NCBI GenBank assembly: GCA_013397695.1
Contig: VYZI01000041.1
Span: forward strand, 2,478,839 to 2,542,838
DNA from: Centropus unirufus
Lineage: Eukaryota > Chordata > Aves > Cuculiformes > Centropidae
Length of the DNA stretch: 64,000 nucleotides
Direction of reading: 5' to 3'
Below the pieces are notes generated by a model. The model searched no databases. It was not told where the DNA came from and saw only the letters and a program-made list of their open reading frames with translations. Positions 1 through 13,463 of this stretch are shown here, piece by piece (the first letter of the stretch is position 1; each line of letters starts with the position of its first letter). The translations under genes and the position numbers were made by a program.

Positions 1-2963
1 GCTAGTAATGTTTTCAGCAACATCATTGCAAAAGTGGATTTGACAACTCTCTTACAATTACTAAAATACTAAAATGACCTCAAGAGAAAAGTCTCCTCTG
101 CTTTTTGGAACAATTATGGTAGGCTTGCATGTAGTTTTGCCATATGGTTTCTTCTGCTTTCCCAAAAAAAGATGAAAAAAAAAAGTCATTTTCAGCACAG
201 ATCATCTCAAAGATTTTAAGTGACTGCTCTGTAAAAATGAGGAATGTGCAATTTAAAGCTTGATAAATCAACAGTCTCATAGGCACATCTAAACTGCATT
301 TCACTGAAATGGAGTGGGGAACAAAAGTGAATCATAGTAGCACCTTTGAGTCAGAAAAATATATATGATTGTTGCAGGATTAACGTTTTTTTTAAAGTAA
401 ATTAAGTTAACAACAGTTTAGGCTCTTCTTTAAATGCTGTTAAGCCTCTTAGGAGCTTTCTCTTCTGCAGAAACAAATGTTTGATTTTATTAAAGAAACT
501 TCAAATTCTGTATTCTATCAGTAGGGATATTATTTTTTGGTAATGTTTTGCAAATTGTTTCATTATGTATTTATACAAGTCACATATTTTAATTTCTGAA
601 CATCCTTTATCTGTTGCTGCAAAGGAGTGTTTAACTGAAGCTGGGAGGATACAAAGATTTAGTCTTTTGTAATGAAGAAAAATATGTGTAATTCCTTTCA
701 AAGAAAATAAAGCATTACTAGGAGGTAATTTTCTCAGGGAATCAGTTCGTGGAAGTAAAGCTTTTTGCATTCCTCCTTTGTCCTTCAAATAGAGCATTTA
801 TGTGACTTGGTGCAAAGTGAGTCCTGTAGTGCCACAATTACATGTAGCTAAAAGACTTTTCCCTGACACCAGGTTACTGTTTTTATCCAGCTTGGTCTGA
901 AAGAGACCAAAATTCCTGTCTCCCTTTAGTATGGGTTAAATAAATTAGTAAAATTATCTTAATTAGGAGAGCTAAAGGGTGTTGCAGTGGCAGGGGCTGT
1001 CACAAGTGCAGGTCTGAAGTGCCTGAGGAAGGCAGGTGCTGCTGTAGGGGAGCAGGGACTGGAGCACACATAATCTATCGCCCATCACTCCACATGCAAG
1101 TTACTTTCCTGTACGGGCAGGACAGCCATAGGTACATAAATATTCTGAATCATTTTTCTCCATCATTTTAATCCTTTCCATGCAGAACCTCCCCTATTAA
1201 TTCAGTCTTTTCCAAGTGGAAAGGGTTGCAACTGGTTTTCCAATGCTGCAGTACTGCAGCACCAGACAAGGAATTGCTGCCACTTTTTTCTGCTCTTCCG
1301 TGCTTCCCTATGACTGTATTCAAACCTTATTTTCTGCAAGTATTCAGCAATACCTGGGCAAGAGTTGTTCTGCATGCAGGAAAGCTTGTGTATCTAGCAG
1401 ATTAGGCAGTAACGCACCATCTGACCATGATATAGTGACCTGCATTAAAGAAATCAGCAATCTCACAGAAGGAGCTTTCATCTCAAGTGTATAATCAGCA
1501 TGGCATCAGATCAGAGGCCAAGTAGAAGATATCATGCCATTAAGTCAAAAATGCTCGATGGGGCAGATATAAGCAGCTGTGCTCTCAGTTGCTTGTGGTG
1601 CAAAATTGAAACAGTGCATTAGTTTTGTGATGTCGAAGAAAAGCTTGGTAGACTCAGATAAACAGCAAATTCCAGGTGTGTGTTGAACAGTCTTGCACCA
1701 TGTATTTCACATCTTTTATTTTGTTCATAGAGCTGCTTTGTGGGATAATTTTTTTCGTCCCATTTCATATCTGCCTTGGCACAGATTTGTCACTGATCTT
1801 TCTGTGGAATGCCAGAGGAGGGGAAAAAAGATATGTAAGGAGCTTCCCAACCGCCGCCATCTCTCTCCATGCAGGGACTCTTATCCAGAAATACAGTCAG
1901 TGTGGTAAATCTTCAGCCCAGTTTAGTTTCCAGTGACATCCCAAGCTAGGCTGTGCCTGGCTTTACCAGTTTTATCTTCTGTCCTGGAGGACTTAGAGGA
2001 AATTGTATTATACAGAAACAACAAAGTTTTATTTCATAGAGAAGAGACAGAAAACTACAAAAAAGATTCAGGCATTTAAAGCCAGATTCGAAAGAGACCA
2101 TCAATCTTTGCCTAGTATTACTTCTGTCAATGTGTCTATCACTGAACTACACACAAAAGAGGCATCCTTGGTCTTTATATCTTTCAGTAGCGTCATTAGC
2201 ATTTTAAAGATGTGCCATATTCTTTCTTCTGTCTTAATTTGGTCATTAATGTGCTGTTGTAAGTTAAGTTTAGGAATAAACCCTTTTCCATCTTTTAAAT
2301 TTTATTTTATTTGTATTCAGAAGAGAACTGGAAACAGAAGGCAGCCCCATGCTCCTACTTCTTTTAGTAAATGCTGCTTGGGTATCTACTGCTGCCCTTT
2401 GCACGAGAAAGTTGTTAATGCTTTGTCTAAATAATGGGGTGTTGCTGTGTTTGAAGGGACACACAAGGACAGTGGTATTTGTTCCCTTGATACAAGGGAT
2501 GAGCAATGTTCTTGCCACAGAGTTTTAGCAGGTAGGAGATATGTGTACATCTGACAAGGGAGGGCAGAGAGGAGAGACCCCTCTTCAAACCGTTTAGTGG
2601 GATGTTTTGGGATGCAGCACTGAACCCAGCAATGCTTTCCATTCTGCCTTTTAAATCCAATGACTCTAAAGGTACAGGGATCATTTAACTTTGAAAAAGG
2701 AAGAACCTTTATTGTAAAACCAACAATGCAGATGGCTACCCTCAGTAATTCCTCAGGGTACCTGTAGGATCTAGACTTCTGCTTGGTCAACTAGGCCAGG
2801 TCAGCTAGTTTAGTCTGTTATACAGAAAACTGATTACCTGGAAAGATACAGCGAATCACTAAATTAATTAACAGTGGGAAAAGGGAAATCACAGAGGCTT
2901 GGTCTACACAAACACATAATATGTGTGCACTTTGCAGTTATTGCAACAAACATAGTCAAATGC

Positions 2964-2997
2964 TCCCTCATTTGCACAGATCCCTCATTTGCACAGC
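2964..2997. repeat. 17-bp tandem duplication, two copies
   Basis: TCCCTCATTTGCACAG followed by A (2964-2980) is repeated directly as the same 16 bases followed by C (2981-2997). The copies differ only in the last base, so the duplication is young or preserved. It looks like a replication-slippage product; no function is implied. Confidence 0.9.
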
Positions 2998-5596
2998 AGA
3001 TTTAATGAAGTAAGAAACAATTCACAGTTGACTGAAACCTTCCACTGACTGTGAGGGTCTTAGATGTCCTAAGGTAAAGTAGAGATTGGAGGACTGAGAG
3101 GATGAGCCCTCCTTTTTTCCAGACTGAGCAGAGATACCCAAAAATTCCTACTATCTTGAAACAATTGATGAAAGTAGGATGGAAAGCAAAAAAACTAAAA
3201 CAAATTTGCAAACAGGTAAAATGAGTGATTGCTCTCTGTGGCTGAGATTCAGGAAAACTGGAAGAAGGATGATATAGAAAACATTTTGACTTGCATGATG
3301 TGCATCATGGGAGAGGTGCAGATGACTGTTGAAGGGGGCTACAAAAGCTAACATACAGATATAAAAGTGATTGCTTTTTACTTTAAGAGCAGCGAGCCAA
3401 TGCATGGGTTTCTTTTAATTAGGGCAGATGAAAAGATAATCTATAGAAAATCACCTGCATTGAGAAAGTGGACAAGGCAAGGAATATCTTCATTGATCTG
3501 GACGAAATGGGGAAGCCCATTAGCCTGTCTCTATGGCATTGTTAAGCCTTTTTCTGTTACATTTCCTTGTGTACTACTTGCTCTTTTTTAATACAATTTT
3601 TCATCTAATCTGGTGATGATTTAAAGCGTTTATGCATTCTACTTATAACACGAACCAATGCTCTTTCACCACAGGGTTCACATTTAAGATAAGACTGCTG
3701 TGATTTTGACTGCTGCTCTGGTTGAAGGTCATTTAGTTTAGGAAATGGAGAGGGCAATTGCCAAAAGGTAATCTCTTCTCCTTTTACCTAGCAGTTGACT
3801 GTCAAGTTCAAATCAAGGCATTAAAATACACTGCTGCAGCCTGCCTATAGTCTCACTTTAAAAATGTGGTTGAGGCGCACTGCAATTGCTTCTCAGTAAA
3901 TTTAAATCCCAGCTTTTCCAGAAGGTTTGCTTTGTTAATATGGTACTTGCACAACAGGTCTGATTGATTGCTCATGTCAAACACAGTGCCCAACTCATTT
4001 CATGATTATGTAATTTATGATGTGTTGGGTCACATTTTGTCATAGTAGTGCTCATAAAATATGTCCTTTGTTTTGCTTTTTCTCCCTCAAAACCAAAAAT
4101 CCTTGATATAATCTTGGAATTAAATTATTTTCTTCAAAATTCATTTATCTTTGAGTGCAGAATTGTGATTGAAAAAACCCCAAACCACCAGCCCATCAAG
4201 TCTGCCATTATGTATGTTCACAATTTCCTCTAGTTAGGAGAAGAGAAACAATTCTTTCAGGTCATCTTAGTCATTTTCATACAGGACATTCCAATAGATG
4301 TGAATATCCTGATTCTCTTTAAGAAAAATGGAAAAGTCAGGCTCATCAACGGTGGCTAAAAGCAGTAGCTGAAAACATTAAAAGGCAAACTTTATTCAAA
4401 GGTCAGATCAGCTTTTGAAAGAGAAAATATCCAAATATTTCCATGTTCATTACGTTTACCAGTTTTCTTTTGTTTAACAGCATCTAGATCACATGCATTG
4501 CTGCTAAATTTCAGAGTCTATGTATGTCATGTATATTTGTTCTTTAAGAACACTACAGCAAAGAAAAGGAAAATGTGACCTCCCCCTCCACAACTTGGTC
4601 TTAAATCTAATTTGAAGTGACGTCAATGTTCCACACAGTGCAAAGCAAAACGAGATTGAATTCTCCCACTTTGCCATCAGGCACTTCCAAATGTCCTCTA
4701 TGTTATCTTTGCCCGGCATAGTTTGAGAAAAGATTGGGAGCCTTAAACTGAGTTTAGTGAAAAACGGGCCAACATATGGTACTCTCTGCATGATGCCTGC
4801 TCAGAAAGCAAAATAAAGCTGTAGAGAGGAGAGATGATTTTAACTGATTTCCTTGCATATCTGTGGGGAGCACAGCAGGTAACTTAATTGGAAGGGACAA
4901 GAGGCATCTAGGGGCCTCTCTGTCTTGAGGGCAATGAACACTAGAGAGGCTGAACCTCCCTTTGGGAAGCTACATAGCAAGTTCAAAACTGGATAGAAAT
5001 TTCCACCTACTGAAGAGCATTCTAGCTTAAACAAAAGATAATTGGAAGCTTGTTTTATTACTACTTTTTAGCTGCAAAAGGACATGATGCTCCACCTCAG
5101 GTCTTTATACTGTGCAAAGTCTGCAATACACTCGATTGCAGGACTAAGCAGGACAGTTGGCTTTTGGCTTGCAAGCAGAAACTACCCTCCTGCTGCTTAG
5201 CAATTAGAAGTCAGTATTAGACTAGCAGTAAAAGTCCATAGCCTACAATTTCATCAGGTTTTCTTATTACTTTCTAAAGAATCTGCCCAGCTGCTTTTTA
5301 GGTTTTTATTCTTTGAAAGTTTAGAAATCATTACTGTGATGTGCTTATATGAGTCATAACTCTACATATCCATGAAAACAGTATTTAAAGATGGTCTTTA
5401 TAGAATTTGAAGAGCTACTGAATTTCTTTTGCATGTATGAGCCATAGAGAGCAGGGTACCTCATGTTGAGGGTGTCTGCTCATGATATGAAAAATTTTGC
5501 CTAATTAATACATTTGTAGGAAAAGTGATTTATCACCAGGAAGTGGGTTATCAAAGACTCTTCTCCTATACCAAACACATATGCTTACTTTTCTAG

Positions 5597-5701
5597 GTGA
5601 TTGTGGAAACTCTACAAAATATAACTGTATTACCCTTTGTGACAGGTGTACTCAAAGCCCTGGACCAGACTGGTAATGGTTTGGTGCAGACTTTTGTGGA
5701 G
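5597..5701 (+). other. candidate internal exon, phase 0-0, 35 codons (unproven)
   Basis: A pyrimidine-rich stretch ending CTTACTTTTCTAG (to 5596) is followed by a frame that is closed by that very TAG and opens at 5597. It runs exactly 105 nt to a donor GAG|GTAAAG (GT at 5702). The frame would stay open to a TGA at 5804-5806 if unspliced. The 35 residues begin VIVETLQNITVLPFV and look mixed hydrophobic and polar; I recognise no domain. Its phase 0 end fits the candidate at 17728. Alternatives are a chance decoy exon or part of a noncoding RNA. A frame of this length is ordinary by chance in this composition, so the splice context is the only real argument. Confidence 0.18.
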
Positions 5702-7134
5702 GTAAAGGCCCGAGTCACAGCCAAGCCACAAACTCCTCCAGTTTCAACTGGATTTCTGAAAACCTGCAAAGGAGCAGAGTGCTACAGTGAACATCAGTTC
5801 ATATGAGCTTGGAACACTGATCATGCACTTAACACCTGGACAGCAAGTGACTTTCCCAAAACACCTTTATCAAGGAATGAAAAATATTGTGCCTATAAGG
5901 TGTCTCATCATCACGTGTAATTTGAACATAAGACAACTGGTTCATTCCCTAAATTTGACAGCCTAAGTGAGCTTTCTTTGGGCTCTCCTTGCTAGTCAGT
6001 GTGGCTGCATGGTGGTGATCTTGCCTTGAGCTGGGATATCTCTGAAGTTTGCTCCTTGAGGCAGAGACACCTTTTGCAAAGGGCAGAGCTTTCATAACCA
6101 CCCAATATGGTGCAGAGCCTTGTAGTACAACTTTGATTTTGTCTTGGTAACTTTGATTGCATGTTGAATTGACACTTGACAAAGCATAAGAAACCCACAC
6201 AGACACTCAATATGAATAATTATAAACTTTGTATATATGAAACTTTAGACAGAAATTGTTGGCTGACTCTGGGACTAAGTCTGGAACCAGCTGCACCTAT
6301 ACTTATGTCTGAGAAGGAGTTTAGAAAGCACGAGGGTCCTTGTGACTCAGGAGGTCTTCTCTTACCCTGTTGCATACCTGGTCTCTCTGTGAAACTTACC
6401 TGGCTCCATTTTACTCTGTATGTTTCCTCCGTGCAATGGAAGCTAATGGAGTGAACTTTGCCATCAAACTTTTTTAAGTTGAATTTTTACAATATCACAT
6501 TAAGACTACTTTACTAATACTTTTGACAGGGATTCTGTCAGCAATCTGAAAACCCCTTTCTTGAAAAATTGGCATAGTTGGCAGGATCCTAAATCAGACA
6601 TTTGTGACATCCTTTTATTTTGCATGGCATATAAACACGCTCTTTTCCTGCTTTTTCCTGGAGAAGCCATGTTTAGACTTTTTCTGAATCTGACAGAAAA
6701 GTTATATGCATTTCCTGGCCTCCTGTCATCGTTCTCTCATGTGTTTCACCTTCAAGAGAGTGCAGGGTGGCTGTAAATGAATTTTTTTCAGAATGAATGT
6801 ATCCTAACGCCCTTGTGTTCATCTGATTTAAGAAAAACAAGTATAGACAAGAAATGTGGCTTCCATCCCCATGTTTTCACTCAGGGAATAAACAAACAAA
6901 GGAGAAAGCCTCAAGTGCTTAAGATGCTTTATGGTTATTTTTTATTCCTCCCTCTGCTGGAAAGCCTCTAGTATTACCTTACAAACAGCCCTCCTGTGTG
7001 ACTAGTAACAAAAGTTTTATAAACAAATACAGAATAACATAACCTCGGTATACTTGGTTAGAAATAAAAGCATCTATATGAACATAAAATATTTGTTTTT
7101 ATCAAGAAACTATTTGGCACTACTTATTTACCTG

Positions 7135-7252
7135 ATGCAGTCTGATGTAGTGGGAGGTGTCCCTGCCCATGGCAGGGGGGGGTGAAACTAGATAATCATT
7201 AAGGTCCCTTCCAACCCACCCATTCTATGAGGCTATGATTCTATGATTCTGT
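7135..7252 (+). mobile_element. CR1 LINE, severely 5'-truncated 3' end
   Basis: About 118 bp match the end of avian CR1 elements (chicken repeat 1, non-LTR retrotransposons). In order they show a GTAGTGGGAGGTGTCCCTGCCC block, a G-rich stretch, AAGGTCCCTTCCAACCC, and the terminal ATTCTATGA-type repeat ending near 7252. The 3' end points to the right, so the element is on the + strand. CR1 copies are usually cut short at the 5' end by incomplete reverse transcription, and this one keeps only the tail, with no reverse transcriptase or endonuclease coding. The G run at 7175-7182 is longer than I remember for the family. Confidence 0.95.
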
Positions 7253-8769
7253 GTTTGGTTTTGGATCAAGACAGCACTTTTTAGCCCTTTCCTCTTGCAT
7301 CCTGTTTGCAAGTGTAGATACACTTCTACCTCTTAAGGAAAGAAAACAGTCGTTGCCAATATGTTGTTTGTTGCCTGATGATTATCTGTATAATTCTGTG
7401 ATGAAAGACTAAATTTCTATCATCGATTCATTTTATGTCCTTGCCAGAAAGTATTTATCCCACTTTAGATTCTGGCTATCAGCTCTACATTGTAATAGTT
7501 TTGTAGAATATTGTATTATTTTTTGTAAACCATTGGTAAACAGACTTGAGTTCATTACTGTATGTATCTAAGCAAGTATTTTCCTCTGTTTAAATGGCTA
7601 TTGAAATTGCCTCTTTATATCTGAATATTTATACATGTGTTGCTGGAAATTGTTGCAAATTCAAAGACATATATTTTTCTAAAAGGGCAATCAACAAACA
7701 AAATTAGAAAAACTTGACACCATAATAAATCAGAGTAACAACAAAATTGTAAAAATCACTCGTAATGACATGTTTTCTTGCTCTTCTTGTTTGCTATATT
7801 AGATTTTTGCTAAAGGTAACTGAAGAAAAAATTGTTCTGGTTAGAGGGATAAAATACATTAAAATTAAATTAGCTCCTTGAACTCTGCTTAGGCTTTACG
7901 ATATGATATCAAGGAGTGAAAACACATTAAACAAAACACATCAAACAAATATAATGGTCACTTTGTGTGGTTGACCATAATGTCCTTATGGTCCAGCCAT
8001 TCTGTCACACCACAGGCAAGGCCTCTGGTAATGGCTACAGCATTTGGGCTAAGTGAAAGGAAGGGGTCTGTTTGCTGCTCTCCACCTGAATGTCAAACTG
8101 TGCATCTAGCACAAACACAGCATGTTAGAAGCAGACAGAAGCTACAGGGTGTAGACTGGAGCATCCTGTGGCTCAAGGATCACAGTTACCTGGTGTTGCT
8201 GCTGCTTCAGCGGTTGAGAGGTCGCAGTGCCTTGGTGTCTTTCGCTGCTGGGACCTGGTGTATGACTGTGCTGGGACTTGAAATTTAGTCTCTGATTTTG
8301 TAGATTTTTTGTAAAGGAATACAGAACTGAGCTGCTTTTCTTCTGGGCAGCATCTTCACAGTTCTTTCAAACACTAAATAAGTACAAACAGGTAGAATAT
8401 AATTTTTCAGAAAAAAATATTATTGACCAACTACAAAAATGAGTAATTTTCAAGGAACTGTATCCTTGAAAAACTCAGCCTACAAAACTCTCTTCCTTCA
8501 CTTGTTTTAAAACTCTGTATGTTTTAAAAATGGCCTTAATAGTTCGTCATGACAGAATTTGGAAGTAGCATATGCCTTGTTTTATTAATTTATTAATTTG
8601 GCTTGGTGCATAATCTCCCATTAAGTACGCCCCACTGCCTCTCTTTTTTTCCCTCTCTGTCCTTCCAGCTTCACTCTCTCCACTTTCTCCCCAGAAAGGC
8701 TGAGTCAATCAAACTGGGAGGCTGGGGTGGTTGCTTGGTTTTTTAATTGTTTTTTCTTTTCTTTTATAG

Positions 8770-8828
8770 AGAAAACAAGAACAAAGAAAAACCTAAGCAG
8801 CCATGGATTGCAATTGCCTTTGCAACTG
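8770..8828 (+). other. candidate exon containing ATG in strong Kozak context (unproven)
   Basis: A long pyrimidine tract with TTTTCTTTTCTTTTATAG (to 8769) is followed by a purine-rich 59-nt segment and a donor-like CTG|GTATGG (GT at 8829). Inside, GCAGCCATGG places an ATG at 8803 in near-ideal translation-start context. Unspliced, that ATG opens a 109-codon frame to 9132 with two hydrophobic stretches and no recognised domain. A different frame of the same segment reads as a charged stretch followed by PWIAIAFATGMGEG and then stops at 8862-8864 after a T run. A second acceptor-like pyrimidine stretch ends at 8693. Purine richness resembles exonic splicing enhancers, but the segment may be a decoy. 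Confidence 0.15.
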
Positions 8829-11290
8829 GTATGGGGGAAGGAGCAACAACATTTTTTTAAAAGCATCTTTGCACATCTGTAGAAAACACTTAGGATTTTT
8901 TTCTTTCTTTTTTATTCTTTACTATATCAAAGCAAATGCATCTACGGCTTATAGTGATGATAGCAAAAATTACAAAGACCTTTCATATGCAAAAAGACAT
9001 TTTTCTATGACTGAAGATTTGACATGTATTATGCAATCTTGCTTTCAAAGACCAGCTTTGCGGAGTCAGAGTTCTATTATGTGTTGGCTTTTATTTTCTT
9101 GGTTATTTTCTCTTTTTCCTTCATTTTCATGAGGTTTGTATTATTAGTACTTCATAACATTTTCACGGGGCCTTTCCTTTGAACCCTGCACAGGAGATGA
9201 ATAAAGGAGATGGTTTTGCTTTATGAATCAGCCTCTCTAATAGGTCTTCTGGCTCTGGAAATATACCCAGCATTCAGAAAACTATCAGACAAATCTTCAT
9301 CATCACCTTAGTGCTGACTGGATGCTGCAGAATGCAGCTTTGAAATTCAAAAGATCTTTCTGTTCCACTATTATGCATCTTGAAGGGATGTGTTATCTCA
9401 CTGTCGGGGAATTTGAAAGGGGAGGGTGATATGCTTATGAGAGCTAGAGCAACAAAATATTTTTATGGCTGAATACAATGTTTTTAATGAAAATTGTCAG
9501 CTCCTCAGAGTTCAAGGTTGCTTTGTTTTGCTCTTGCTGGCGGTTTTTTTGGACATTGTCTCTCTGTAGTGATCCATCAACTGTTTTAGACTTGTAGAGT
9601 GATAGGTGCTGTCATTTTCCTGCTTCCTGGACTTGTACCCATTAACTAATTCATCCTAAAATGTTTGGTTTTTCTTTAACCTGTCTTCTCATTATCCAAG
9701 GAGTATGTACCTACCTGTTGTTTATGTCAGTCAATTACTAAGCCTGGGGTGCAATCTTAGGACTCATGACTTAAAAGGTGTCAGAATTTATTACCAGTTT
9801 TTCAGCCTTGATGCCCCATTTTCTTGTTCATCGAATGAAACAACATTTTTTAATTTCTTGCAACTAGGGAACTCTCCTACCAACATGGAAGTAACTACAG
9901 GTGTTAGGAGGGAACTGAGAAGTGTAAACTTGAACTTTGATTATATTTATTTTAATTTACACATATAGACCTGAGGTAGGAGTCACTACACAGAGAAATT
10001 CTTGCAGCACAATTAGCAAAATATTTAGATATGGTCATACCTTAAATGTCTGAAAAGGTGTAGATTCAGATCGTTGTTGTCTCCTCATGCCTTCTCTTGC
10101 AGTAGCACACACAAACTGGCTAAGAGTTTGGGAGGTTCACCTCTTGTAAGTCCGTGGGTTCTGCTCTCCACTGTGAAACCCAGGCAGGTACAGACTCCCA
10201 AAGTGAGTTACTCCTGCCAGTGGTCAGCTCTGCCCTCAGAGAGGGCTGTCACTCCTATGGCAGGACTGTCAGGAACAATTTCCAGACTGCTCCTTACCTG
10301 CTCCTGGGCAAAGCCCAGCAGCCTCAGTTCATCTCCTCTGCAGTCAGGCTTGCCCTGAGTCAGCCCATATACTGATTTAGCAATGTCTCAGGTACACGTC
10401 CTGTTCTGTTGACTGCTACTGGGCCCACTATGAGAAGCAAACCACACACAAGAAGTTAATGTTCTTGTCTCACAGTCATTTGCAGTCTCTTTTTGCCCTA
10501 AGGCAACTAAGTGCTAGTTAGCTTTGGCCTGCTGCAAATTACCCCGAGACAACTATGTTGACTTGCTTGGAAATAAAAATCCATTAGTTATAAGCAGCTA
10601 GGTGAAGAAATGTCGAATGCAAGTACTAACCCATGCATATGTTAGCAAGCATGGGAGCGTCAAAGAGCCAGCAAGGGGTAAAAGTCATTGATTTTGAAAT
10701 AAAACTGATTCAGAAGGTTAAGGCCAGATATCCTCTTGCCACTGCCAAAACCAGGAGCTACCAAAATAGAAATCAAGAAAGATGTGTCCCAGGAGCTCTT
10801 GCACTTACAAGTTACAGCTATATTTTAAATTGAGGGCAACAGGGATCACTTGCCTATTTAGAAGTGTTTGTGCCTTTTAACTATCAGCAGTTTCTGTGCT
10901 AAATGGGAAAGATACAATTACAAAAGCTCATGAAGCAGTTTTTCTCTTGATGACATATTGGGATACATACAAATGAGAGGTAGCCTACAGTGTTCCAGCA
11001 CCTCAGAATCCTTTTCATAAACAATCCCAAAATTTTCCTGCAAAGCAATACCTTACTGACAGATTCAGAACAAATTGTGCTATGTGAGGTTCAATTTTTT
11101 TTAATAGACTGAAAAAATTTGCACAGCTATGCAGATGTTTCAGCCATTTGGTTTACTGTAATCAAATATGGTGAAGAAGCTCTAAATACATTTCAAGTTT
11201 ATAGTATGTCAGTTCAGCTGGCTTGACTATTTTTTTCTATAGCAAGTCTGTTGCAAAATGCATTCAGTAGAGTAAAATGGTGCTGCTGCT

Positions 11291-11364
11291 AATATTAATA
11301 ATAATACTTAGCACTTCGATTGCATTTCATATTTTTAAAGTGCTGTACAAATGCTAATTAATTA
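11291..11364. repeat. ancient interspersed-repeat remnant, MIR/L3-like (tentative)
   Basis: The order of blocks AATAATACTTAGCACTT, CATTTCAT, AAAGTGCTGTACAAATGCT and AATTAATTA recalls a segment found in very old amniote interspersed repeats of the MIR or CR1/L3 type, where it reads roughly AATAATACTTAGCACTT, then TTTTCATC, AAAGCGCTTTACAAA, ATTAATTAA. The resemblance is from memory and covers only about 70 bp. Such remnants in birds are very old and sometimes survive because they were taken up as regulatory DNA. It could instead be a chance A+T-rich resemblance. Confidence 0.4.
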
Positions 11365-12700
11365 GGCTGTGAAGCTGAATGCCAAATAGAGAAAAACCCT
11401 TGTGTCGCTGCTTGTAGAACAAGTTATCTTGATTGTTGCTCTTTTAATATTTTCCTTGGGAAAGCACTAGTAATCCAAGGAACAGTTCAACTGCACAGAG
11501 CAGAACAAGGGTCAAGAGAGAAAAATGCCACAAAAAAGAGCAAGGATGTGCTGATCCCAAAACTGTGATGGCTTCCTGTAATCTTAGTGTTTGGAATTAA
11601 TGAAGGTATTTTTGCTACAGGATTGGGCTTTGAGTTATGTGCCAGAAGTGGAACAATTATTTTCTCATTCTGAGCAAAATATGAGTTTGATGTTCCTTCT
11701 AATTCCACCCCAGGAATTAGAATTAGGACCTAATTCTACCTTCTTGGCATTTTTTTTCATCCTTTATCAAATGTAAAAAATACACGCCATCTCCAAATAC
11801 ATCAACACCCTACTATCAAAAAAACCCAGACATCTTTACAAGGATCACTACACAGCCACCTTGTAGTTTATTTAGCCTATAGAACAAGCCCTTTTGTAAC
11901 AAGAACAAGTGGAGGAGACCATTGTCAGGCCACAGGGTCCCAAAGAAATGGTGGCTCAGGTACAGCCAGAGACTGGCCATGGCAGGAGAAACCCTCTCAC
12001 ACTGATCCTGCAGAGATCTCATGTTAGCTGGAGGGGGGAGGCTGTACCTGGAGAACAAAGATACCAGGACCACAAAGTGGAAGATAAATTTTTTATCTTC
12101 ACCACTGTTGCAGGGGTCAGTATTGCAATTTGCCAGTTCATATAAAATTACATTCTGAGGCTTCACACAGCCAGTAGTTGCTAAATGTAGTGCCAGTCCT
12201 GTGGTTTGTGTTTCATCACCACTGCAACACCTCAAAAAAAAGCCAAACCCAAACCCTCTGGCCTTCAAAAGGCTTCCCACACCAGCATTTTTAAGTCACA
12301 GGGGTCCTCATACTGGACCTGTTTCTCTGAGAGCTGAGCTGAGCTGCCAAAGGAAGTGTGGGGGAGTTCACCCTTTCCTGGAAACGATCATTCAGTTTCA
12401 GAGAAAGTCAAATTCTAATATAGTGAAGCGAGACCTTGGGCTGTGCGTTGGTAGCATTGATTTTGTATCAAGTGGCACAGAGATGTGAATCATGCCCAAG
12501 TGGATGGTGTGGTGCCTTAACTTAGAGTCCTCTCCCCTGAGAACAAACATCACCCACTGTTGCTGGACCTGCCCAGGGTCTTCTCTTGCCACCCGTCACT
12601 TTTGGAGATGCAACTTCAAGGAGATATTATGGGGTTGCTCCTTCTCAGAAGTAAGGACTTAGGAGAGTGAGTCTTCACCTTGTAACTCCCTCCTTTGTTG

Positions 12701-12731
12701 TTTTTTCTTTTTCTTTCTCTTTTTCTTTTTT
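12701..12731. repeat. 31-nt pure pyrimidine tract
   Basis: The + strand here is only T and C for 31 nt, mainly T runs broken by single C. It is low-complexity DNA. Such tracts can serve as polypyrimidine-tract-protein sites in RNA, or arise from an old reverse-strand A-rich tail; nothing nearby favours either. Confidence 0.9.
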
Positions 12732-13463
12732 GATTTTTTATCATCACATAGAAAAGTGGTTGTGAAAGGCCAGAAAGGTAGTATGGGGTCTACTGAGTAG
12801 GAAGGCATTTCTTTGGTCAGTTTGAAGTAGTAAGGTCTTTTGCTTTGTTCTGGGCATTAGTGTTTGTTACTTAGTCTTCTGTACTGACCAACTATGCCAA
12901 TAGCTGTTTTGCTCATATTTATTTTCTTACAAATTGTTTTCTCCTAAAAAACGTGATAGAAGTTGAACAAATGAGCTATGAGTTAGCAAGGAGAAATGCA
13001 AATCAGCTCAGGCATCTCCTGGGCATCAGCAAAGGCTGAAGCCTTCCCTGGAGCCCAGGCTCTGTGCATTTCACTTGAAGTTGCCTTCCAATGCAAACAG
13101 GATTTTGGTTCATCAATAAACGACATCAGAAGCAAAATTAACCTGACTTAAAATAAATTAGGAAGCTGCTCTCAAACACGCTGTGCTGATAATCTGTTTG
13201 TATAAAAGAGCATCCTGAGATGTTGAGTTAGAAATAAAGGTAAAATAGTAGTCCTTCTTCTTCCTTCTCTCCCAGCATTAATGGAAGATTTTTTACTGCT
13301 CTTGAAAGAAACAGGCTTTTATGCTGAAAATGGTGCTTCACCATGTTGTGTGAAAAAGACAGAAATAGGCAATGGTTTGGGAAGCAGCAGTTCAGGAATT
13401 TTCTTTGCCTGTACTGATTCTTTTTCAGTTCCTCACTATAATTATTATGATGAAACAGCGACG

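Larger units (their letters stand above)
1..7134. other. single-copy A+T-rich noncoding DNA
   Basis: No gene, RNA gene or recognisable transposon is seen here. Open frames are short (under about 100 codons), begin mostly at non-ATG codons and match no family I know. The stretch holds the 17-bp tandem duplication at 2964-2997 and the candidate exon at 5597-5701, listed separately. A weaker splice-flanked segment lies on the - strand at 6400-6442. The base composition, many A and T runs and scarcity of CpG are typical of avian intergenic or intronic sequence. Confidence 0.75.

Noticed and set aside
6400..6442. - strand segment ending at CAG|GTAAGTTTC
   Set aside because: The donor is very good, but the acceptor (CACTCCATTAG) has a poor pyrimidine tract and the 43 nt are too short to judge coding.
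10104..10146. Segment between TGCCTTCTCTTGCAG and GTAAGTCC
   Set aside because: The acceptor is excellent, but the 43-nt segment starts with TAG, the donor exon side (CTT) is poor, and no phase links to other candidates.
11816..12280. 154-codon frame on the - strand
   Set aside because: It begins at a non-ATG codon or within open sequence, and has no recognised domain and no flanking promoter or splice evidence. At about 60% A+T, roughly one frame of this length is expected by chance in 64 kb on six frames (a rough estimate).
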